Part shown: piece after piece, positions 28,871 to 38,386 of the stretch
Position numbering within the stretch: the first letter of the stretch is position 1
How the letters are laid out: the number at the start of each line of letters is the position of its first letter
Assembly (NCBI RefSeq): GCF_019232825.1
Contig: NZ_JAFAND010000117.1
Location: 1-64,000, forward strand
DNA length: 64,000 nt
Source: Paludibacterium sp.
GTDB lineage: Bacteria > Pseudomonadota > Gammaproteobacteria > Burkholderiales > Chromobacteriaceae
Direction of reading: 5' to 3'
Notes under the pieces: generated by a model
Told to the model about the DNA's origin: nothing
Database searches by the model: none
The model's input: only the letters and a program-made list of their open reading frames with translations
Program-made: the position numbers and the translations under genes

Positions 28871-29959
28871 TTACAGGGAAGCGGCCGCGTCCGGCGCGGC
28901 CCAAGCGGCCGGCAAGCGCGTGAGCGCCGGACCGCCGCGGACGTTGAGGGTAAAGCCGTCGGCGCCGGCGATCAGCTCGCCCTGGCCGCCGATCGGCAGC
29001 GGCACGATGTCGCGCACGTGGCCGATGGGCAGGCCGGTCAGCACCGGCACGCCGCTTTGGCGGGAAACGGTCTGCGCCAGCGCCGCCATGGTATAGCCGT
29101 CGGGATCGAAACCATCCTTGCGCTGCTCGGAGAATTGGCCGAGCAAAACAGCGCTTTGCCGGCCCAGAATGCCGGCCTGGCGCAGCTGCGTCAGCATGCG
29201 GTCGACCTTGTAGACGTCCTCGCCGACATCCTCGAGAAACAGAATGCCGCCGGGCACGTCCGGCATCCACGGCGTGCCGACCAGCGTCATCAGCACCGAC
29301 AGATTGCCGCCCCACAGCGTGCCGGAAGTCTTGAACGGCGCGGCGGCTTGCGGCGCGTCGACCCGCAGCGCGTATTCGCCCGTTCGCAGCGCCTGTTGCA
29401 GCCAGGTCATGGTAAAGGCCGACAGCGGCTCGGCGGCGAAGTCGCCATACAGCATCGGGCCGGACACGGTCGCCACCTGGCCCTTGGCCCACAGCGCCAA
29501 CTGCACGGCGGTATTGTCGCTGTAGCCCATCAGCACCGTGCCGCTCTGTCTCAGGCGCGGGCATAGATGGTCGAAATCGAGGTGCGCCAGCAACTGCGCG
29601 GCGCCGAAGCCGCCACGGGCGGCGATGATCAGTGCCGGCATCGGCGTGGCCGGGTCGGCCAGCGCGTTGAGGTCTTGCGCGCGCTCGGCGATGCTGCCGG
29701 CAAAGCGCGACTGGCGGCGCGTCAGCACCGCCAGGTTGTCGACGTGGAAGCCCTGCGCCTGCAACGCCGCCACGCCGCGCTCGGCGCGCGGCAGATCGAT
29801 CATCGGCCCGCCCAGCGCCATCAGCCGCGCCACCGGCGCATCGCCGGCAACGGCCGGGGTGCCGGGACTGCCGCAGGCGGATAACAAAGTGTTCATGGAA
29901 ATGACGGCCCCCCATTTCAGGACCAGCCGACGCTCTTGTTGCGCAGGACTCATCGGCAT
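28871..29959 (-). CDS. LD-carboxypeptidase (peptidase S66)
   Basis: IAARGGFGAAQLL, GYSDNTAVQLALWA, GGILFLEDVGE. Confidence 0.9.
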   Translation of the reverse strand: MPMSPAQQERRLVLKWGAVISMNTLLSACGSPGTPAVAGDAPVARLMALGGPMIDLPRAERGVAALQAQGFHVDNLAVLTRRQSRFAGSIAERAQDLNALADPATPMPALIIAARGGFGAAQLLAHLDFDHLCPRLRQSGTVLMGYSDNTAVQLALWAKGQVATVSGPMLYGDFAAEPLSAFTMTWLQQALRTGEYALRVDAPQAAAPFKTSGTLWGGNLSVLMTLVGTPWMPDVPGGILFLEDVGEDVYKVDRMLTQLRQAGILGRQSAVLLGQFSEQRKDGFDPDGYTMAALAQTVSRQSGVPVLTGLPIGHVRDIVPLPIGGQGELIAGADGFTLNVRGGPALTRLPAAWAAPDAAASL

Positions 29960-30046
29960 GTCGCACCAGGCTGGTGAAAAAATTTCCGCCATTACAACAT
30001 GGAAGCCCCCGGCGGTGGCAAATTTACGTGGTTTTTCTGCGCCATG

Positions 30047-31474
30047 TCAGCCCGGCGAGGATTCGCCGGCAGACGTCAGCGCCACCTTGCGCAGCCCGGA
30101 CAATGACCGCAGCAGAGCTTCGTCGTGGCTGATCAATAATAGCGCGCCCGGATAGGCTTGCAGGATATCGGCCACATGCTGGCGCGAGCGCGCGTCCAGA
30201 TTGTTGCTGACTTCATCGAGGATCAATAGCCGCGGCGCGCGCGCCGCGATGCAGGCGAGCGACAGCCGCGCGCGTTCGCCGCCGGACAGCGCCTCGATCG
30301 GCATGTCGAGCTGCGCGTCGTGGCGAAACAGAAAACGGCTCAGGTGATGGCGCACGGCGCTGGCCGGCCAATCGGACGCGCAGGCCAACAGCGCCTGCAG
30401 CACGCTATGCCGTGGCGGCAGATTGGCGTAATGCTGATCGAGATAGCCGATGTCGGCCGCGGCGGGCGTCAGCCAATCGCCCCCAAGCCTCAGCCGCGTC
30501 TCCCCCGCCAGCGCGCGCGCCAGCGTCGATTTGCCGCTGCCGTTGGCCCCCGCCAGCCAGACCCGCTCGCCTGGCTCGACAGTCAGATGGAGCGGCGCTG
30601 TCAACGCCCCCCGGTGGCCGAACAGGGCGCCGCTGACCTGGACCACCGGGCCGCGTGTGCGCTTGGCGCCGGCCGGCAAGAAGAACGCCGGCTCAACCGT
30701 CTCGCCCGGCGCGCTTTGCGCCAACGCCGTCTGAATCTCCTCGCGCCAGGCGCGCAGCTCGGCCTTGTTGTCGCCGGCGGTGGTATTGCCGCGGCTGAGC
30801 TTGGCCGCCGATTTCACCGTGGCCCAGCGCCGTTCGCGAATGGCTTTCTCGCCGCGCTGGCGGGCATGGCTCGCGCGCTCCTGCTCCTTCATCAGCCGCT
30901 CGTGGGTCGCCCGGCGGTCTTGCTGGAGCATGGCACGCTCGTGTAGCAGCGCGGCATGGCGCGTGGCGCGTTCGTCCAGGTAATCCTGATAACGGCCGGC
31001 GAACGCCGCGATGCGACCGTCCTCGACGATCCACAGCGTGTCGCACAATTGCGCCATCCATGCCTCGTCATGCGTCACCAGCACCAGCGTGCCGGCGAAA
31101 TGGCGCAGCATGCGCAACATGGCGCGGCGATTGTCGCCGTCCAGATGATTGCTCGGTTCGTCGAGCAGCAGCAGGTCGGGGCTGCTGGCCAGCGCCCGGC
31201 TCAGCGCCTGGTTGACGCGCTGGCCGCCGGAGAGCGCCGCGTCGCCGGACAGCACCTGCGCCACGTAACCGACCGTCAGATCCGGCGCGCGGACGATACG
31301 CCCCTCGCTCGGCGCGAGTTCGCCGGCAAGCAGGCGCAATAGCGAGGATTTACCGCTGCCGTTATCGCCGACGATGGCAATGCGTTCGCCCCAGGTCAGG
31401 GAGCCGGAAAAATCGGAAAAACAGGTTTTATGGGGAAAGGCCAGGCCCAAGCCTTGCCATTGGATCATCGACAT
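30047..31474 (-). CDS. ABC-F family ATPase
   Basis: Two ABC cassettes (GDNGSGKSSLL; GANGSGKSTLA), LSGGERARLSLA, no TM segments. Confidence 0.93.
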   Translation of the reverse strand: MSMIQWQGLGLAFPHKTCFSDFSGSLTWGERIAIVGDNGSGKSSLLRLLAGELAPSEGRIVRAPDLTVGYVAQVLSGDAALSGGQRVNQALSRALASSPDLLLLDEPSNHLDGDNRRAMLRMLRHFAGTLVLVTHDEAWMAQLCDTLWIVEDGRIAAFAGRYQDYLDERATRHAALLHERAMLQQDRRATHERLMKEQERASHARQRGEKAIRERRWATVKSAAKLSRGNTTAGDNKAELRAWREEIQTALAQSAPGETVEPAFFLPAGAKRTRGPVVQVSGALFGHRGALTAPLHLTVEPGERVWLAGANGSGKSTLARALAGETRLRLGGDWLTPAAADIGYLDQHYANLPPRHSVLQALLACASDWPASAVRHHLSRFLFRHDAQLDMPIEALSGGERARLSLACIAARAPRLLILDEVSNNLDARSRQHVADILQAYPGALLLISHDEALLRSLSGLRKVALTSAGESSPG

Positions 31475-31630
31475 GCAACACCTCTCACGCGTGGGCAACG
31501 AAACGAATCGCGATTTGCCCGAAAACGGGCGATTAGGCGTTGAAGCGCATGTCGGCATCCTTGAGGAAAAAACGGAAAGAGCGGCTATGATAAGGCAAAC
31601 GGGGCGGCCGAGCCACCCCGTCATCGGTCA

Positions 31631-31891
31631 TCAGGCCTCCAGGAGCGCCTTGACCACGTCGACGTAGCCCTGCATGGCGTCGTCGGCCGACGTGCCCTTG
31701 AGCTTCTCCCATGCGTCGAACTTAGCGCGGTTGATGAAGTCCATCGCGCCCGGGCGATCGCCATGCGCGTCGCCGTCGGTGGCTTGCTTATACAGCGCGT
31801 ACAGCTTCAGCAGCGTTTGGTTGTCCGGGCGCTCGGCCAGGGTTTTGACGTCGGCTTGCGCCTTGGTGAATTGTGCTTGCAGATCGGACAT
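31631..31891 (-). CDS. acyl-CoA-binding protein (ACBP)
   Basis: LLKLYALYKQATDGDAHGDRPGAMDFINRAKFDAWEKLKG. Confidence 0.93.
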   Translation of the reverse strand: MSDLQAQFTKAQADVKTLAERPDNQTLLKLYALYKQATDGDAHGDRPGAMDFINRAKFDAWEKLKGTSADDAMQGYVDVVKALLEA

Positions 31892-31902
31892 GCCTACTCC
31901 TT

Positions 31903-31940
31903 TGTGTTATGTGTTAGCCCATGTGTTATGTGTTAGCCCA
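31903..31940. repeat. 19-bp tandem duplication
   Basis: (TGTGTTATGTGTTAGCCCA)x2, with nested TGTGTTA doublets. Confidence 0.95.
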
Positions 31941-31969
31941 ACGCGCGTTAGGGTCCGTCGTCAGGTGTT

Positions 31970-32056
31970 CGGCGCAATGCCGCGCGTTGCGCGCCGATTG
32001 CGCCCTACGCAACGGCACCCCCCTTCGCGTAGGGTGCACTCGCCGAAGGCAGTGCA
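31970..32056. repeat. REP-like hairpins
   Basis: GGCGCAAT...ATTGCGCC and TAGGGTGCACTCGCCGAAGGCAGTGCACC, resembling the 20.3-kb repeat unit. Confidence 0.6.
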
Positions 32057-32106
32057 CCGCCAAAAGATTGACAGACAGGCCCTAATATACACGAAATATG
32101 CACATT

Positions 32107-32877
32107 TCATCTTGCGGACGGCGCATCGCCCTCCGCCTGCCAAGCCCTTAACACACCGGGCAAAAACGGCCGCGCGGCGGCGGGCAAACCCGCGAGGCTC
32201 AGCACCCGGCCGTCCGGCGTCAGTAGCGCCGGCAACTGCCCCGCCGCCAGGATATCGGCACCAGGCAGCACATACAGCCGCAGGTCCCGCCGCCGCAGCA
32301 ATACCTGCCGCAACGGCTCGGCCGCGTTCGGATCATCTCCGGTCAACAACGCCGCGGCGAATCGTCCCTCTCCATGCACATCGGCCGGCGTGGCGTCGCG
32401 CATCAGCCGCTGCCAGCGCGCGCGCGCGAACTCATCCGCATGCGCCTGGGTCAGATCGCGCCCGTCGCTCACGTCGAGTAAGCGCCCCCAATACACGCCG
32501 CGCCGCGCCGGATCGGCGTACACGATCTGGCCATGCGGCAAGAACACCTCCTCCAGCCCGTCGAGCGACGCGTGCCGATGGCCGGCCGCCGCCATGCCGG
32601 CGGCGAATAGCGACGGGCTGGCGGCGCGCCGGCATTCGCCGTCGCACACGATCAGGTAGCGGCCGCGGGCCGACAAGTAACCGATCCGCCGGTTGGGCAA
32701 CGTCAAGCGCCGCAGCCCGCCATCGACCGGCGCCGGCGTTTGCGCGGCCTCACGCGCGCGCGCCAACATGGCGCTCTCCCCTGTCGAGGGCGCGGCATCC
32801 GGGGGGTGAAGCGAGCAGGCGCCAAGCAGCCAGGGCACTAGCCCCATGCTGGCGATGAACAGGTCAAGTCTAGCCAT
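32107..32877 (-). CDS. DsbC-like lipoprotein lacking the CXXC active site
   Basis: Lipobox LLGACS; GQIVYADPARRGVYWGRLLDVSDGRDLTQAHADEFARARW parallels the downstream-strand DsbC NQIVYADQKLDYLFVGDLIDVKSGQSLTEARQAELNRVAW. Confidence 0.7.
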   Translation of the reverse strand: MARLDLFIASMGLVPWLLGACSLHPPDAAPSTGESAMLARAREAAQTPAPVDGGLRRLTLPNRRIGYLSARGRYLIVCDGECRRAASPSLFAAGMAAAGHRHASLDGLEEVFLPHGQIVYADPARRGVYWGRLLDVSDGRDLTQAHADEFARARWQRLMRDATPADVHGEGRFAAALLTGDDPNAAEPLRQVLLRRRDLRLYVLPGADILAAGQLPALLTPDGRVLSLAGLPAAARPFLPGVLRAWQAEGDAPSAR

Positions 32878-32974
32878 GGTGCGCGGATTCTAGACCGGCG
32901 CGCGCGGGCATTCCTGAGGAACAATTAGGCGAGAATCGCCAGCCATGGGTGCATGGCTGGCGAACGGGCGGGAA

Positions 32975-33715
32975 TTACTTGGCGTCGAGCAGCTGTTCCA
33001 GCTGCGCTTTGGGGATGGCGCCCGCCACAAGGCGGCCGTTGCCGAACACCAGCGCCGGCGTGCCGTTGACGCCGAGCTTGTCGCCCAGCGCCAGGTTGCG
33101 GTCGATCGGTGTGTCGCACGCGTCGTCGCCGGACGGCTTGACGCCGTTATCCATCCAATCGCGCCACGCCTTGAGGCGGTCGGGGGCGCACCAAACCTGC
33201 TTGGCCTTGTGCATCGCATCCGGATGCAGTTGGGTCAGCGGGAACAGGAAGGTGTAGATGGTGACGTTATCCACACCGGCCAAACCCTCTTTCTCCAGCT
33301 GATGACAGAACGGGCAGTCCGGATCGGTGAAAATCGCCAGCTTGCGCGCGCCGTTGCCGCGCACTTCCTTGATGGCGTCGGTCAGCGGCAAGACATTCCA
33401 TGCCACGCGGTTGAGCTCGGCCTGGCGCGCCTCGGTCAGGCTTTGGCCGCTTTTCACGTCGATCAGGTCGCCGACGAACAGATAATCGAGCTTCTGATCG
33501 GCGTAGACGATCTGGTTACCCTGAACGTCGATCTCATAGATGCCCTTGAGCGGCGTCACGCGCACCGCCAGCACTTGGCGGTCGGTGAAACGCTGCTCGA
33601 AAGCTTTTTTCACCGCGGCAAGCTGGGCGTTGCCGTTGTTGTCGGCGTTGGCGCCGCAAGACAACAGCGCCGGCAAAATCCCGGCCACTGCCAGGCGAAT
33701 CAGGGTTTTGTTCAT
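32975..33715 (-). CDS. dsbC: thiol:disulfide interchange protein DsbC
   Basis: FTDPDCPFCHQLEKE; signal peptide; start at MNKTLI. Confidence 0.93.
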   Translation of the reverse strand: MNKTLIRLAVAGILPALLSCGANADNNGNAQLAAVKKAFEQRFTDRQVLAVRVTPLKGIYEIDVQGNQIVYADQKLDYLFVGDLIDVKSGQSLTEARQAELNRVAWNVLPLTDAIKEVRGNGARKLAIFTDPDCPFCHQLEKEGLAGVDNVTIYTFLFPLTQLHPDAMHKAKQVWCAPDRLKAWRDWMDNGVKPSGDDACDTPIDRNLALGDKLGVNGTPALVFGNGRLVAGAIPKAQLEQLLDAK

Positions 33716-33726
33716 GTCGTTCCTTG

Positions 33727-34875
33727 TTAAAAGCCCACGGCAAAGCGAGCCAGCAGCCGCTTGAGCGGCCCAAGATGATTGACCAGCGATAAACCGGTAT
33801 TGCGCAAATGCGCGAGCCCTGGCGCCGTCTGGTGAAACAAGCGGAACAGACCGTCGCAGGTCATCTGCATGGTCAGCACCGCCTCCTTGCGGCTGCGCTC
33901 GTAACGGCGCAGCAACGCCCATTCGCCCGGATCGCCTTGGCGGCCGATCAGCTCGGCCAGCCGGGCCGCATCCTGAAAGCCCAGGTTGACCCCTTGCCCG
34001 GCCAGCGGGTGCACGGTATGCGCCGCATCGCCCAACAGCGCCAGCCGCTGGCCGATGACGCTATCGGGGCGGATGAGCCGCAGCGGAAACGCGGCGGCGG
34101 GCGTAATCGCGGTCAAGGCGCCCAGCGCGCCGCCGCCAGCGCGCGCGACCGTTTCGGCCAAGGTCGCGGCATCCAGCGCCAGTAAACGCTCGGAATCGGA
34201 TGTCGACCACACCATGGAAAAATAGTTCCCCGGCAACGGCAGCCAAGCCAGCACGCCATCGCCCAGAAACCACTGCCGCGCACAGTCGCCATGCGGCAAC
34301 GCGCAGGCGAAATTGGCCACCACGCCGGATTGGCCGTAAGGCCGCACCGAGGCGGCAATGCCGGCCTCGCGCCGCAGCCAGGAGTTGGCGCCATCGGCGC
34401 CGGCCAACAGCGACGCCGATAGCACGGCGCCACCGTCCATGGTCAAACGGGCCGCGCGCGGATCGGTATCGAAACGCTGCGCCCGCCCCTCGACCACGGT
34501 GATGCCGCTCGCGCGGATGGCGCGCCACAACGCGGCCAGCATCCAGCGGTTCTCGGCAATGGCGGCGAGCTCGACTTGACCGATCTCGGCGGCGCTGAAG
34601 GAGAGCCGGCCATCGCGGTCGCCGCGCACGTCCATGCTGGCGACGCGACCGATACGGCGCGCATCGGGCCAAGCGCCAAGCCCGGCCAGAAAATCGCGGT
34701 TTTGCGGACTGACGGCGTAGATACGCGTATCCCAGCCCGCCTCCAGACCATCGGTTTCGGGCGGGCGCGGCTCCACCAGCGCCACAGCGCGCCCTTGACG
34801 CGACAGCGCCAAGGCCAGGCTCGCGCCGACCAGACCGCCGCCGACGACGATGACGTCGAAAACCGGTTCGCTCAT
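33727..34875 (-). CDS. UbiH/UbiF/VisC/COQ6-family FAD monooxygenase
   Basis: VIVVGGGLVGASLALALSRQG, LLGDAAHTVHPLAGQGVNLGFQDA. Confidence 0.92.
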   Translation of the reverse strand: MSEPVFDVIVVGGGLVGASLALALSRQGRAVALVEPRPPETDGLEAGWDTRIYAVSPQNRDFLAGLGAWPDARRIGRVASMDVRGDRDGRLSFSAAEIGQVELAAIAENRWMLAALWRAIRASGITVVEGRAQRFDTDPRAARLTMDGGAVLSASLLAGADGANSWLRREAGIAASVRPYGQSGVVANFACALPHGDCARQWFLGDGVLAWLPLPGNYFSMVWSTSDSERLLALDAATLAETVARAGGGALGALTAITPAAAFPLRLIRPDSVIGQRLALLGDAAHTVHPLAGQGVNLGFQDAARLAELIGRQGDPGEWALLRRYERSRKEAVLTMQMTCDGLFRLFHQTAPGLAHLRNTGLSLVNHLGPLKRLLARFAVGF

Positions 34876-36044
34876 ACGTCGCCCCCGAGGCCAAAGACCA
34901 GATGGCCGGCGAAACGGCGCCGCAGCGGCGGCAAGGCGTCCAGCAGGTTCATGCCGACGGCGCGCGCCACGCCGACGAGCGGGTCGCGCGATTCGAACAC
35001 GCGCATCAAGCCATGGGTAAAGCCGATCACCGCCCGGGTATCCGGTTTGCGCGCGGCGGCATAGCGCGCCAGCAGCGCGGGCTCTCCCGGATCGGCCGCG
35101 CCGGCGGTCAACCTCGCCAGCGTCACCGCGTCGCGGATGCCCAGATTCAACCCTTGCGCCGCCACCGGATGCACGGTCTGAGCGGCGTTGCCGATCAGCG
35201 CCACGCGCCGGCCGGTCACGCGGCTCGCGCGGCGCAACCGCAGCGGGAACGTCGCCGGCCGTTCGACCGAACGCACCGCGCCCAGCCGTTCGCCGAAAGC
35301 CTTTTGCAGCGCCGCGGCCAGGACCTCGGGCGGTCCGTCGCGCAGCGCCTCGGCATCGGCCGGGCTGCGGGTCCAGACCAGCATGCAGCCGTCGCCGTAC
35401 GGCAACAGCGCCAGCGGCCCATCCTGGCTAAAGCGCTCGTAGGCCACCCCGCGGTGCGGCGCATCGAAGCGCACTTGCGCCAGCAAGGCCGTCTGATGGT
35501 AGTCGTGCTCATCGCGGTGAATGCCGGCCAGCGTGTCGATCAAGGCGCCCCCCTCGGCCAGCACCGCCAGCCGTGCCGTGGCCGCCCCCGCGCCTTGCGC
35601 GCCGTGATAGCGCACGCGCGCGAAGCCGGCGAGCGTATCGAGCGCCTCGGCGCGACAACCCCACAGCACGTCGACGCCCGCCGCGGCGAGTTCGGCGTCC
35701 AACGCGGCGGTCAACGCCGCGTAGTCGACCACTTGCCCCAGGTGCGGCAAACCGACGTCGGCGGCGCGAATCAGCGTGCGCCCCCAACAGCCCTGCTGCG
35801 ACACGTGCACGGTATCGATGGCCGTGGCCGGCAAGCCGGCGGGCCAGCCGCCGGCCTCGGCCAGATGCCGTTGGCTTTCGGCCGACAGCGCCAAGGCGCG
35901 CGCGTCGCGAATCACTTCACCCTCCGCGCGCGCCTCGAACAGCAGCACATGCCGCCCCTGGCGGGCAAACAGCAGCGCGGCCAGCGCTCCCGCCGGCCCG
36001 CCGCCGATCACGGCGACGTCGCCGTGCAAAACGTCTCTATTCAT
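34872..36044 (-). CDS. ubiH: UbiH-type FAD monooxygenase (ubiquinone biosynthesis)
   Basis: AVIGGGPAGALAALLFARQG, LIGNAAQTVHPVAAQGLNLGIRDAVTLA; adjacent to pepP. Confidence 0.88.
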   Translation of the reverse strand: MNRDVLHGDVAVIGGGPAGALAALLFARQGRHVLLFEARAEGEVIRDARALALSAESQRHLAEAGGWPAGLPATAIDTVHVSQQGCWGRTLIRAADVGLPHLGQVVDYAALTAALDAELAAAGVDVLWGCRAEALDTLAGFARVRYHGAQGAGAATARLAVLAEGGALIDTLAGIHRDEHDYHQTALLAQVRFDAPHRGVAYERFSQDGPLALLPYGDGCMLVWTRSPADAEALRDGPPEVLAAALQKAFGERLGAVRSVERPATFPLRLRRASRVTGRRVALIGNAAQTVHPVAAQGLNLGIRDAVTLARLTAGAADPGEPALLARYAAARKPDTRAVIGFTHGLMRVFESRDPLVGVARAVGMNLLDALPPLRRRFAGHLVFGLGGDV

Positions 36045-36061
36045 CGGTTGCCGGTCCGGGA

Positions 36062-37351
36062 TCAGGCCATCAGCGCTTCGATGTCGTCGATGCGCTTGGG
36101 CACTTCGGCGGTATAGATTTCACGGCCATCGCGCGTGATCAGCACGTCATCCTCGATGCGGATGCCGATGTTGGCGAGTGCCGGCGGCACGTTGTCGGCC
36201 GGACGGATATACAGCCCCGGCTCGATGGTGGTGCACATGCCGGGCTTGAACTCGCGCCACTCGCCGTCCACCTTGCGCTTGCCGACGTCGTGCACGTCCA
36301 GGCCGATCATGTGGCCGACGCCGTGCATGTAGAACTGGCGATAGGCTTCCGATTCGATGATGCCGTCGACGGTGCCGGTCAACAGCTTCAGATCGACCAT
36401 GCCTTGCGCCAGCACGCGCAGCGCGGCGTCGCCCGGCTCGTTCAGCCGCGCGCCCGGGCGCAGCGTCTCGATGGCGGCGAGTTCGGCCGCCAACACGATT
36501 TCGTAGACGTCGCGTTGCGCGGCGCTGAATTTGCCGCTAATGGGGAAGGTGCGGGTAATGTCGCCGGCATAGCCGTTGAGCTCGCAACCGGCGTCGATCA
36601 ACAGCAGCTCGCCCTCGTTCAGACGGTGGTTGTTGCCGACGTAATGCAGCGTGCAGGCGTTGGCGCCGCCGGCCACGATGCTTTCGTACGACGGGAAGCG
36701 CGCGCCCTGACGGATGAAGGTATGCAGGATCTCGGCTTCGATTTGGTATTCGTTCATGCCTGGATGGGTGGCTTGCATCGCGCGGACGTGCGCTTCGGCC
36801 GAAATTTTGCCGGCGCGGCGCAGGATGCCGATTTCGTATTCGTCCTTGACGATGCGCATCTCGTCCAGTTGCGCCAACACGTCGACAAAGCGCGTCGGCA
36901 CCTCGACGCCGGTACGGAAGCGCGCGCGCAGCGCGTCGAGCCAACCGGACACCCGCACGTCGAACGCCGCGTTGCGTCCGACCGGCCAGTGCACTTCGGG
37001 CTGCCCTGCCAGAATGTCGGGCATGCGTTGGTCCAGCTCGTCGATCAGATACGCCTCGTCAAAGCCGAATTCCTGCTTGGCGCCTTCCGGGCCATAGCGG
37101 AAACCGTCCCACACCTCGCGCTCCGGGTCTTTGGCGCGGCAGAACAGGATGCTCTTGTTATTGGTCGCATCGAGCACCAGCACAGCGCCGGGTTCGCCGA
37201 AGCCGGTCAGGTACCAGAAATAGCTGTCGGAACGGTAGGGATAGTGGGTGTCGGCATTGCGAATCGCTTCGGGCGCGGTGGCCAACACCGCCACACCCGA
37301 ACCGATGTGCGCCATCAAACGGGCGCGGCGGTCTTCGTGCATCTGTTTCAT
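36062..37351 (-). CDS. pepP: Xaa-Pro aminopeptidase
   Basis: LLIDAGCELNGYAGDITRTFPISGKF, YMHGVGHMIGLDVHD, TIEPGLYI; start at MKQMHE. Confidence 0.95.
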   Translation of the reverse strand: MKQMHEDRRARLMAHIGSGVAVLATAPEAIRNADTHYPYRSDSYFWYLTGFGEPGAVLVLDATNNKSILFCRAKDPEREVWDGFRYGPEGAKQEFGFDEAYLIDELDQRMPDILAGQPEVHWPVGRNAAFDVRVSGWLDALRARFRTGVEVPTRFVDVLAQLDEMRIVKDEYEIGILRRAGKISAEAHVRAMQATHPGMNEYQIEAEILHTFIRQGARFPSYESIVAGGANACTLHYVGNNHRLNEGELLLIDAGCELNGYAGDITRTFPISGKFSAAQRDVYEIVLAAELAAIETLRPGARLNEPGDAALRVLAQGMVDLKLLTGTVDGIIESEAYRQFYMHGVGHMIGLDVHDVGKRKVDGEWREFKPGMCTTIEPGLYIRPADNVPPALANIGIRIEDDVLITRDGREIYTAEVPKRIDDIEALMA

Positions 37352-37451
37352 GGTATGGGTTCTTTCGAGCTTGAGACGTAGAGCAGTGTACACCCGTATG
37401 CAGTTGGCGTGGACTCCTGCCCCGCATGGCCGGGAAGGCATGACGGCAAAC

Positions 37452-37481
37452 AAAAACGGCAGGCGCGCGCCTGCCGTTTTT
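37452..37481. terminator. bidirectional intrinsic terminator
   Basis: AAAAACGGCAGGCGCGCGCCTGCCGTTTTT, near-perfect palindrome. Confidence 0.85.
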
Positions 37482-37504
37482 GCCCACGACGCGCGAGGCG
37501 CCGA

Positions 37505-38233
37505 TCACTCCTCGTCGAATTCGGCCGAGGTATACACTTCCTGCACGTCGTCCAGATCTTCCAGCGCGTCGAGCAACTTCTGCATGCGCGCGGCGTCTTC
37601 GCCCGCGAGCTCGGTCACGTTTTGCGGACGCATCGTCACCTCGCCCATCTCCGCCTTGAAGCCGGCGGCTTCGAGCTTGGCCTTGATGTCGGTGAATTCG
37701 TACGGAGCGGTAATGACCTCGATCGAGCCGTCTTCATTGGTCACCACGTCGTCGGCGCCGGCCTCGAGCGCGGCTTCCATGATCGCGTCCTCATCCACGC
37801 CCGGCGCGAACACCATGTAGCCGCAGTGCGTGAACTGGAACGCCACGCAGCCGTCGGTACCCATGTTGCCGCCATACTTGGAGAAGGCGTGGCGCACGTC
37901 GGCCACGGTGCGGGTCTTGTTGTCGGTCAGACAATCGACCATCACCGCCGCGCCGCCGATGCCATAACCTTCGTAACGGATTTCGGCATAGTCGACGCCT
38001 TCCAGGCTGCCCGTGCCACGGTCGATGGCGCGCTGGATGTTGTCCTTCGGCATATTGGCGTCAAGCGCCTTGTCCACCGCCAGGCGCAGACGCGGGTTGA
38101 TGTCGGCGTCGCCGCCGCCCATGCGAGCCGCCACGGTGATTTCCTTGATCAGGCGCGTGAAGATCTTGCCGCGCTTAGCGTCGGCGCGTTCCTTCTTGTG
38201 CTTGATGTTCGCCCACTTGCTATGTCCTGCCAT
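37505..38233 (-). CDS. YebC/PmpR family DNA-binding regulator
   Basis: [32 protein letters not shown]. Confidence 0.97.
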   Translation of the reverse strand: MAGHSKWANIKHKKERADAKRGKIFTRLIKEITVAARMGGGDADINPRLRLAVDKALDANMPKDNIQRAIDRGTGSLEGVDYAEIRYEGYGIGGAAVMVDCLTDNKTRTVADVRHAFSKYGGNMGTDGCVAFQFTHCGYMVFAPGVDEDAIMEAALEAGADDVVTNEDGSIEVITAPYEFTDIKAKLEAAGFKAEMGEVTMRPQNVTELAGEDAARMQKLLDALEDLDDVQEVYTSAEFDEE

Positions 38234-38386
38234 AGTCGCCTCAATACATGAAGGGCCGCCGCCCTAACGGGCGCGGCCCGGTTTGAATCCGGAACGAGAC
38301 GGCGCGAGGCTTTGACCGCGCGTCGCGCAACGTGCAGGCATTCTAGCAGCCCGGCGACGTTTACGCATTACCCTGACCGAGGGACG

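Noticed and set aside
35573-37381. 602-aa plus-strand ORF opposite ubiH/pepP
   Set aside because: Antisense artefact; Arg/Pro-rich then His/Val/Asp-rich with no recognisable motif
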